Shown piece after piece: positions 58,318-64,000 of a DNA stretch of 64,000 bases; positions within the stretch are counted from its first letter, which is position 1, and every line of letters starts with the position of its first letter. The stretch is from NCBI RefSeq assembly GCF_020991375.1, contig NZ_JAJLQZ010000001.1, positions 124,001 through 188,000 on the forward strand. The letters run 5' to 3'. The translations under genes and the position numbers were made by a program. The notes under the pieces are model-generated. The model made no database searches. It had not been told where the DNA came from and was given only the letters and a program-made list of their open reading frames with translations. The DNA comes from Glycomyces amatae. GTDB lineage: Bacteria > Actinomycetota > Actinomycetes > Mycobacteriales > Micromonosporaceae.

Positions 58318-59169
58318 ATGGCCGGCATGCATCGCAGACGAGGGCGCCTCTCGAAAGAGGGACGCCGCCTCCTCGGCGGCGTGGCGCTCCTCGCCGTCTT
58401 CGCGCCGGTCACGGCCTACACGCTGAACGCCGCCATCGCCCACGTGCAGTCCTGCGGGACCGAGGTCGACCTCCGTGTCGCCGCCGTCCCCGAGATGGCG
58501 GCCGTGATCGAGGAGTTCGTCGCCGCCGGCGGCGGGGCCCCCTCGCGGGGCTCCGACGTGTGCGCCGACATCACCGTCGAGGCCGTCGCCCCCGGCGCCG
58601 TCGGCGAGTCCGACGCCGACGTGTGGGTCCCCGAGACCGCCCTGTGGCGCAGCATGCCCGACTCGGGCCGCGCCGAGCAGTGGGAGGTCCTCCAGGAGTC
58701 GACCGCGAACGCCGCGGTCGGCATGGCCCTGCCCGCGGGCGAGAGCACCGACCAGGTCCTCCCCGACGAGGCCGACGTCGCCCTCCAGGACCCCCGCGGC
58801 CACGCCGCCAGTCTCATGTGGATCATCCTGTTCGGGGTCGACGAGCACACCGCCGAAGGCGGCGAGGGCACGCCGGTCATGTCCGCCCCCGAGGTCGCCG
58901 CCGCCAACGCGGCCGGCGGCGCCGAGCTCCAGGCGCCCGGCGGGGCCGCCCAGGTCGCCCAGTTCGAGTACCCCATGCTCGTCCGCGCCGACCTCTCGGA
59001 CGAGGGGCGCGAAGCCGCCCAGAACCTCCTGCGCTCCTACGGGAGCGAGCAGTACACCGAGCTGCTCGTCCGGCACGGCCTCGGCCCCGCCATCCCGCAG
59101 CCGGCGCCCTCGCCCCCCGAGACCATCGCCGCCGCACTGGCCGCCTGGGACGACCGGGCCACCGGATAG
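58318..59169 (+). CDS. Membrane-anchored solute-binding-protein-like protein
   Basis: A 283-aa protein with a basic N terminus, one signal-anchor helix (LLGGVALLAVFAPVTAYTL) and an extracytoplasmic domain. VDLRVAAVPEMAAVIEEFVA, ADVWVPETALWRSMPDS and STANAAVGMALPA resemble the type-2 periplasmic-binding fold seen in actinobacterial binding-domain/VWA proteins; a VWA domain is absent here. Two Cys (QSCG, DVCAD) probably pair. The ligand is unknown. Promoter TCGACT (58283-58288), 17-bp spacer, TACACT (58306-58311), six bases to ATG: leaderless. Confidence 0.78.
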   Translation: MAGMHRRRGRLSKEGRRLLGGVALLAVFAPVTAYTLNAAIAHVQSCGTEVDLRVAAVPEMAAVIEEFVAAGGGAPSRGSDVCADITVEAVAPGAVGESDADVWVPETALWRSMPDSGRAEQWEVLQESTANAAVGMALPAGESTDQVLPDEADVALQDPRGHAASLMWIILFGVDEHTAEGGEGTPVMSAPEVAAANAAGGAELQAPGGAAQVAQFEYPMLVRADLSDEGREAAQNLLRSYGSEQYTELLVRHGLGPAIPQPAPSPPETIAAALAAWDDRATG

Positions 59170-59236
59170 CGCCCGGCCGCGCCCCCGAGCATGCGGACGT
59201 CCAGGCCGCCGGGGCCCGTGCCGCCGGACCCGCGGC

Positions 59237-60397
59237 CTAGGGCTCCTCGGCCTGCGCCAGGGCCTGGTTGAGCACGTCGTTGAAGACCCGCCAGGCCTCC
59301 TCCGAGCGCTCGTCGGCCACGTCGGCGCTCGTGAACGCGTGGAAGACCCCGTCGGCGGTCGTCACGAACACGCTCATCGAACCGCGCCAGCGCCCGTACA
59401 CCTCGGTGCGCTCGGCGATCCCGACGTCGCCGTTGCCCAGGTCGGTCAGCGGCTGGTAGGGCAGCCCCTCGCGCAGCGACTCGCGCGCGGCCGCCGGGCA
59501 CTCGCCTGGGCACGGCTCCCAGCCGACCGTGAACCCCGAATCGTCCTCCCCGGCGGTGCACACCGTGTGCCGCTCGGCCGCCGCGCACTCGTACTCCTGG
59601 GGGACCTGGAACGCGAACGGCCAGTTCTCGTAGGCGATGACGCGCGTGTCGGCGTCCTCGGGGAACACGGTCCCCCCGACCCGCTCCTCGGGCGCCTCCG
59701 GGTCCCAGCGGGGCGTCTGCTCGCCCGCCTCGGCCTCGTCGCCCTCGGCCTCCTCGGTCGTCGGTGCGCCCGAGGCGCCGTCGACCGCGGCGGTGTCGGG
59801 CGCCTCCGCGTCCGAACTCGCATCGTCGCCGCCGCCGCCCGACAGCAGGGCCCACACCCCCACGACGAGCGCGAGGATGACCACGACCGAGCCGATGCCG
59901 ATGAGGATCGGCTTGAGCTGCGAGCGCCGCTTCGGCGGGGCGATCATCACGACCGGCGGCGACACCGGCGGCGGGGAGGGCGGGGCCGGGGAGGCCGGCG
60001 CGGCCGAGCGCTGCGCCGCGGCCATCTGGTGCACGGCCCGCTGCGCCGCGGCGGCGGGCCCGACCGGGAGCGGCCCGGTGGCCGGGCCCAGGGCCAGGAG
60101 CCGGTCCATGATGCGGTCGGCGCCGCGCAGGCGCGCGTCGCGCAGCACCACCACGTACGGCTGCTCGGCCTCCAGGTCCGCCACCAGGATCGGGGCGTCC
60201 TCGGGGCCGGCGGTCGCGTACGCCCAGGCGGCGGTGTCCGACAGCAGGCCCCGGCGGGCCGGGTCCTTGGACGACGTCGCGCCCAGCGTCAGGATCTGGA
60301 CGGGGCGGCCGCTCTCGTCCTGCCCCTCGCACAGCTCGTACGCGCCTTCGACGCGGGCGGTCGCGACATCCCGGTACGGCCCGACCGTCCGACTCAT
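59237..60397 (-). CDS. Single-pass membrane protein with extracellular domain, unknown function
   Basis: A 386-aa protein. The N-terminal cytoplasmic region (about 1-125: GRPVQILTLGATSSKDPARRGLLSDTAAWAYA, PYVVVLRDARLRGADRIMDRLLAL) has a kinase-N-lobe-like look and precedes a Pro/Ala-rich linker, one helix at about 163-187 (ILIGIGSVVVILALVVGVWALL), an acidic spacer and an extracellular domain with four Cys (ENWPFAFQVPQEYECAAAERHTVC, GWEPCPGECPAAARESL). It resembles receptor kinases in layout but has no kinase catalytic motifs. GGAGGGG lies before the ATG. Confidence 0.8.
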   Translation of the reverse strand: MSRTVGPYRDVATARVEGAYELCEGQDESGRPVQILTLGATSSKDPARRGLLSDTAAWAYATAGPEDAPILVADLEAEQPYVVVLRDARLRGADRIMDRLLALGPATGPLPVGPAAAAQRAVHQMAAAQRSAAPASPAPPSPPPVSPPVVMIAPPKRRSQLKPILIGIGSVVVILALVVGVWALLSGGGGDDASSDAEAPDTAAVDGASGAPTTEEAEGDEAEAGEQTPRWDPEAPEERVGGTVFPEDADTRVIAYENWPFAFQVPQEYECAAAERHTVCTAGEDDSGFTVGWEPCPGECPAAARESLREGLPYQPLTDLGNGDVGIAERTEVYGRWRGSMSVFVTTADGVFHAFTSADVADERSEEAWRVFNDVLNQALAQAEEP

Positions 60398-60610
60398 CGA
60401 AGCCCCTCCAACTGCGGTCCAGGAGCGCTGAACGGGCCGACCTGGTGCGTGCGAGCCGTAAGAAGCGCGGAATTACCACTAAGTATGGCCCGGCCCCGCA
60501 CGTCGCGCGACACCCGGCCGCATCCCATCGGCCGGAAGGCCGGAACCGGCGCGCGGGCCTCGGTCGGACGACCGAGGCGGCCCCGCGGGGGCGCCGGATA
60601 CGCTGGCCGC

Positions 60611-61585
60611 GTGACCAACATGCTCAGCCAGGCGATGACACTGGCCGCCGCGGACGTCACCCACGCCGATGAGTACGACGGCATCATTGGCTGGGTGCTC
60701 GACCTGATCGACAAGTTCGGCGAGGTCGGCGTCGGCCTGGCCCTCGCCATCGAGTCGGTCTTCCCGCCCATTCCCTCCGAGCTCATCCTGCCGGTGGCGG
60801 GCTTCCTCTCCTACCAGGGGAGGATGAACTTCTGGCTGGCGATGTTCTTCGCGGCCCTCGGTTCCATGGCCGGGGCCTACATCCTCTACTACGTGGGCTA
60901 CGCGTTCGGGCGCGAGCGCACCCGGTGGCTGTTCGAGAAGATCCCGCTCCTGGAGCTCAAGGACTTCGAGCGCTCCGAGAAGGTCTTCGCCCGGTGGGGC
61001 GGCGTCGCCGTCCTGGCCGGGCGCTGCCTGCCGCTGGTGCGCAGCGCGATCTCGGTCCCCGCCGGGATCGAGAAGATGCCGTTCTGGAAGTTCACCGGCT
61101 ACACCCTGATCGGCTCGGTGATCTGGAACGCGATCTGGATCGGGCTGGGCTTCGCGTTCGGCCCGGCGATCGAGCCGGTCCTCGCCCAGTACTCCGACCT
61201 GCTCAGCAAGATCGTGGTCGGCCTCATCGGCCTGCTGTTCCTGTGGTTCGTCGTCTCGCGCACGATCAAGCTCATCCGCAAGAAGCGCGACGGCGGGGGC
61301 GAGGACGGCGGCGCGGGGAGCACGGACACCATGATCCTGCGCAAGGTCGAGCCGCACGACCGGGCGCCGGGCGACCCGCAGCCCTACGGCCGGGCCCCCG
61401 GCGGCCCGCAGCAGTACGGCCAGGCGCCGGGCGGCCAGGGCCAGGGGTACGGCCAGGCGCCGAACCGCCCCCAGTCGTACGGGCGGGCGCCGGGCGTCCC
61501 GCAGGAGTACGGCCAAGCCCCGGGCCGTCCCCAGCAGTACGGCCAGGCGGCGCCCCCGAACCACCCCGAGCAGTGGCGCCGGTGA
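60611..61585 (+). CDS. DedA-family membrane protein with PQQYG-repeat tail
   Basis: A 324-aa DedA/SNARE-associated-family protein. FGEVGVGLALAIESVFPPIPSELILPVAGFLSYQG is the conserved re-entrant segment, and GRCLPLVRSAISVPAGIEKMPFWKFTGYTLIGSVIWNAIWIGLGFAFG carries the family Arg residues. Members help recycle lipid carriers (undecaprenyl phosphate, phosphatidylethanolamine flipping). The C-terminal 90 residues are repeats of the type YGRAPG/PQQYGQAPG, cytoplasmic and disordered. The GTG at 60611 is six bases after TACGCT, leaderless; the ATG at 60620 is the alternative. Confidence 0.93.
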   Translation: MTNMLSQAMTLAAADVTHADEYDGIIGWVLDLIDKFGEVGVGLALAIESVFPPIPSELILPVAGFLSYQGRMNFWLAMFFAALGSMAGAYILYYVGYAFGRERTRWLFEKIPLLELKDFERSEKVFARWGGVAVLAGRCLPLVRSAISVPAGIEKMPFWKFTGYTLIGSVIWNAIWIGLGFAFGPAIEPVLAQYSDLLSKIVVGLIGLLFLWFVVSRTIKLIRKKRDGGGEDGGAGSTDTMILRKVEPHDRAPGDPQPYGRAPGGPQQYGQAPGGQGQGYGQAPNRPQSYGRAPGVPQEYGQAPGRPQQYGQAAPPNHPEQWRR

Positions 61586-61607
61586 GCACCTGACCCCCTT
61601 TCGAGTT

Positions 61608-61637
61608 GCGGCCCTTCACGTTCGCGTGGAGGGCCGC
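61608..61637 (+). terminator. Terminator with UUCG tetraloop after dedA
   Basis: 13-bp stem with one G-U pair (61608-61620 GCGGCCCTTCACG and 61625-61637) closed by the very stable C(TTCG)G tetraloop. Confidence 0.88.
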
Positions 61638-62026
61638 TCCGCGTCCGGAACGGGCATATGAGGCATCCACGCATTCAGGTGCCGCAACGCCGCATCTTTT
61701 TCGAATTTCTTCGCGTCTGGGCGTAACCGCCGCCGCGCCCCTCCAGTTAGTCAGGGTGGCCGCGTCGCCAACCCGTCGCGGCCGGGCCGGAGTGTCACCG
61801 GTCCACCGGACAGCGAGAGCGGTCCTCGATCCGCCGACGATCCAGCCGGCGCGGTCGCGGCTGAGGGCCGCAGTCGGCAGCAGCGGGCGCCCCACGGCGA
61901 ACGCCCTGCCCCGACCCGCTGGTGAACGACTGACAATTCAGCGATCTTGCACCGCCCGGCGGTCGATTCGTGCTGCTTCCCCAGCGCCGATCGGCCACCT
62001 GCGATGCGGAGAAAGGCAACAAGCAG
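61638..62026. other. Intergenic region upstream of the secreted-protein gene
   Basis: 389 bp; no gene supported. 61660-61725 is less GC-rich (GCATATGAGGCATCC, ATCTTTTTCGAATTTC) and may hold the promoter of the gene at 62027, leaving a long leader of 250-300 nt. Confidence 0.4.
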
Positions 62027-62482
62027 ATGAAGATGCGCACTGCGCGTACGGCGGGCCTCATCGGAGGCATCGCCACGGGGGCTCTGCTGCTCGCGGGCTC
62101 GGCCGCTCAGGCCGCCGCCACCGACGCCGAGGAAGCGGCCGGCGACCTGGTCGCGGCGACGCCGGAGGCCCTCGGGGGGCTTCCGGTCTCTCCGGACGCC
62201 GTCACCGGCCTGGCCGGCGGCGTCGCCGGCGGCGTCACCGACAAGGTGCCCGGCCTGGACGCGCTCAACGCGGTCCCCGGCCTGGACGCGGTCATGCCCG
62301 CGGGCCCCAGCGCCGAGGCCAAGGGCGACCAGCCCGTCGACGCCGACGAGATCGTCGACCACGTGAACTCGTCCCGCAACGACATCAAGAACGACAACGG
62401 CCAGTCCGCGGACGCGGGCGACCCGCTGGGCGACCTGCTCAGCGGCCTCGGCGGCGGCCTCCCGGTCCCGCTGCCCTTCTAG
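62027..62482 (+). CDS. Secreted Ala/Gly/Asp-rich protein
   Basis: A 151-aa preprotein: basic MKMRTARTAG, hydrophobic core LIGGIATGALLLAGSAAQAAA with AQA cleavage. The mature chain has two PGLDA-type repeats (VPGLDALNAVPGLDAVMP), VTGLAGGVAGGVTDKV, a polar stretch HVNSSRNDIKNDNGQSAD and a hydrophobic C terminus GDLLSGLGGGLPVPLPF. The C-terminal pattern (GLGGxLP-x-PLP) resembles small cell-wall proteins of streptomycete relatives. The GAAAGG ribosome-binding site is 11 bases before the ATG; an ATG two codons later is possible. Confidence 0.78.
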   Translation: MKMRTARTAGLIGGIATGALLLAGSAAQAAATDAEEAAGDLVAATPEALGGLPVSPDAVTGLAGGVAGGVTDKVPGLDALNAVPGLDAVMPAGPSAEAKGDQPVDADEIVDHVNSSRNDIKNDNGQSADAGDPLGDLLSGLGGGLPVPLPF

Positions 62483-62797
62483 GGCGCGCACGACCGGCCG
62501 CGGCCCCAGCGGGCGCCGCGACCGACCACGGCCCACGGGCCCGCCCGGGTCCACCGCGCTCCCGGCCGCACGAGCCCCACGCGACGGTCCACCGCCGCGC
62601 GGGGCGAACGCGGCCGGACGGCGCTCGCCCGGGCGGCCCGTCGGCCGGAACGAAAAACTCTCCCGGTTTCAATGCACCCTGTTCAGGCGAGACCCAGCTC
62701 GCCTCCGCGAACATGCACAAGTTCATTGAAGCCACGGAGCTTCACGGGGGACACGTGATGGAACAGCAAGAACGAATTCCCTGAAAGGTGAAACTTC
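62483..62797. other. Leader of the chaplin-like gene with a 23-codon mini-ORF
   Basis: 315 bp. 62640-62797 is AT-richer and includes an ATG at 62713 opening a 23-codon frame (MHKFIEATELHGGHVMEQQE..., stop 62782-62784) that ends 13 bp before the chaplin-like GTG, with the GAAAGG ribosome-binding site overlapping its stop. A small hairpin TGAAGC/GCTTCA (62727-62744) lies inside. It could be a leader peptide or chance. Confidence 0.4.
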
Positions 62798-63784
62798 GTG
62801 AACTACTCATGGGCACGCAAGACCGCGCAGACCGGCTTCGTCGCAGCGGGGGCCGTCCTCGTCGCCGGCGCCGGCACCGCCCACGCCTGGGGTCCTGACG
62901 TCACCACGCAGGACCAGGTCGGGGCCGTGTCGGGCAACCAGGTGGTCGCGCCGATCCAGGCGCCCATCAACATCTGCGGCATCGCCGCGGCCGTCCTCGG
63001 CACCGCCGACGCCGGCTGCGAGGGCGGCGCCACCGCCGAGAACGGCGGCGCGGGCGACCTCACCACCCAGCACAACACCGGCCTCGGCAACGGCAACCAG
63101 GTCTTCGCGCCGATCCAGGCCCCCGTCGAGGTCAGCGGCATCGCCGCCGCCGTCGGCGGCGTCGCGGACGCCTGGTCCGACGGCGGCTCCGAGGCCACCC
63201 TCGAATCCGGCCGCACGACCGAGTCGAAGAGCTACGACACCACCACCCAGCACAACTGGGGCGCGCTCTCGGGCAACCAGCTCCTCGCGCCCGTCCAGGC
63301 CCCGATCAACGCCTGCGGCAACGCCATCGCCGTCGGCGGCGCCTCGGGCGCCCAGTGCGACGGCGGCGCCGACGCCGACTACAGCGGTGCGGGCGACCTC
63401 ACCACCCAGCAGAACGTCGGCCTCGGCAACGGCAACCAGATCTTCGCGCCGATCCAGACACCGATCAACGTGTGCGGCAACGCCATCGCGATCCTCGGCT
63501 ACGCCAGCGCCTCGTGCGACGGCGGCGCCGACGCGGAGATCCCCGGCGGCCACGACCACCACGACAGCCACAAGGAGCTCGCGACCACCGAGGAGGCGGC
63601 GAACGTGGACCTCGACGAGGAGGCCCTCCCCGTCCCCGGTCTCGACACCGTCGGCGGCGTCGCCTCCAACGTCCCGGTCGTCGGCGGCCTGGTCAGCAAC
63701 ACCACCTCCGAAGGTGTTGCTGGCTCGGCGACCGACACGGTCGCCGACGTCACCGAGCTGGCAGGCGCGGGCCTGCTGGGCTAG
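62798..63784 (+). CDS. Chaplin-like repeat surface protein
   Basis: A 328-aa secreted protein. The signal peptide MNYSWARKTAQTGFVAAGAVLVAGAGTAHA is followed by four repeats of about 45-50 aa built on (L/V)SGNQ-x2-APIQAPIN-x-CGNAIA-x2-G-x-A-x-A-x-CDGGA, starting at residues near 33, 80, 140 and 190. Repeats 1, 3 and 4 have the Cys pair of chaplins (CG...C); repeat 2 has lost both (VEVSGIAAAVGGVADAWSDGG). The pattern is chaplin/rodlin-like, suggesting an amyloid-type hydrophobic coat on aerial structures. The His/Asp-rich spacer HDHHDSH and Gly/Val-rich C terminus lack an LPXTG motif. GTG start with GAAAGG upstream. Confidence 0.85.
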   Translation: MNYSWARKTAQTGFVAAGAVLVAGAGTAHAWGPDVTTQDQVGAVSGNQVVAPIQAPINICGIAAAVLGTADAGCEGGATAENGGAGDLTTQHNTGLGNGNQVFAPIQAPVEVSGIAAAVGGVADAWSDGGSEATLESGRTTESKSYDTTTQHNWGALSGNQLLAPVQAPINACGNAIAVGGASGAQCDGGADADYSGAGDLTTQQNVGLGNGNQIFAPIQTPINVCGNAIAILGYASASCDGGADAEIPGGHDHHDSHKELATTEEAANVDLDEEALPVPGLDTVGGVASNVPVVGGLVSNTTSEGVAGSATDTVADVTELAGAGLLG

Positions 63785-63848
63785 CGCGGCCGGGGGACCG
63801 CGCCGCACCGGGCGCGGACCGCTCCCCCGCACCGCGGGCAGCATGTGA

Positions 63849-63893
63849 ACGGCGGTTCGCGCCGCGGCATCCCGCCGCGGCGCGAACCGCCGT
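63849..63893. terminator. Perfect 20-bp hairpin between convergent genes
   Basis: Arms 63849-63868 and 63874-63893 (ACGGCGGTTCGCGCCGCGGC and complement) with a 5-nt loop, after the chaplin-like gene and after the partial minus-strand gene. Confidence 0.9.
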
Positions 63894-63914
63894 CTCCGGA
63901 AGCGGCGCCCCCGG

Positions 63915-64000
63915 TCAGTCCGCTTGCGCGGCGGCGAGGCGCGCGGTCAGCGCCGCGTCCATCGCGTCGAAGCCCCGCTCGGTCTCGGCCAGGGACTTCG
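63915..64000 (-). CDS. C-terminal fragment of a minus-strand gene
   Basis: The last 28 codons of a gene entering from the right: KSLAETERGFDAMDAALTARLAAAQAD, then TGA (63917-63915). An amphipathic helical end with normal codon bias; too short to assign. Confidence 0.6.
   Translation of the reverse strand, partial: KSLAETERGFDAMDAALTARLAAAQAD

Overview
The window is 64 kb of very GC-rich DNA from an actinomycete. Codon third positions are almost all G or C. Pointers to the phylum are XRE/DUF397 gene pairs, a mycothiol-dependent maleylpyruvate-isomerase-type enzyme, eukaryote-like Ser/Thr kinases with extracellular sensor domains, very large LuxR-family (LAL) ATPases, a chaplin-like repeat protein, and many leaderless promoters (TANNNT placed 6-8 nt before ATG or GTG). 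Genus cannot be fixed from sequence reading alone; a Streptosporangiales- or Glycomyces-like organism would fit. No tRNA, rRNA, CRISPR array or insertion sequence was seen.

Layout. 1-7.2 kb: tail of a Pro/Gln/Tyr-rich protein, purF-purM, a PAP2 phosphatase, an APH-type kinase, and an Old Yellow Enzyme divergent from a MerR regulator. 7.2-16 kb: two Ser/Thr kinases with different extracellular sensors (the second carries a solute-binding-protein domain), small secreted proteins and a VOC protein. 16.1-19.6 kb: an accessory island with lower GC, holding an XRE/DUF397 pair, two unknown small genes, and a DddA-like (SCP1.201-type) DNA deaminase toxin overlapping a small acidic candidate immunity gene. 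19.6-27.8 kb: marR-MFS operon with an operator over its own start codon, amidase, serine hydrolase, SDR/TetR pair, MDMPI-type enzyme and a frameshifted small membrane-protein gene.

27.8-36.6 kb is a complete non-phosphorylative L-fucose route: aldo/keto reductase, fuconolactonase, diketo-deoxyfuconate hydrolase, fuconate dehydratase and an SDR dehydrogenase in one overlapping operon. It is divergent from a GntR regulator followed by lutA-lutB-lutC. The route should end in pyruvate plus L-lactate, and LutABC would oxidise the lactate. The lutA-lutB junction is tandemly duplicated into two chained mini-ORFs.

36.6-43.6 kb: glycosyltransferases, dcd, a mechanosensitive-channel-like protein, a TetR regulator, a 91-bp repeat array and an HMG-CoA-lyase-family gene. 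43.6-52.8 kb: two LAL regulators with two transporter-like genes and an FMN reductase. Four promoters there share a GTCG-N2-CGAC box at a fixed distance from the -10. 52.8-64 kb: GNAT, radA, HAD phosphatase, LacI and ArsR regulators, a binding-protein-like lipoprotein or membrane protein, DedA, and two secreted proteins including the chaplin-like one.

The most notable content is the deaminase toxin/immunity pair, followed by the shared-box LAL regulon, the fucose-to-lactate gene set, and the lutA-lutB mini-ORF chain.
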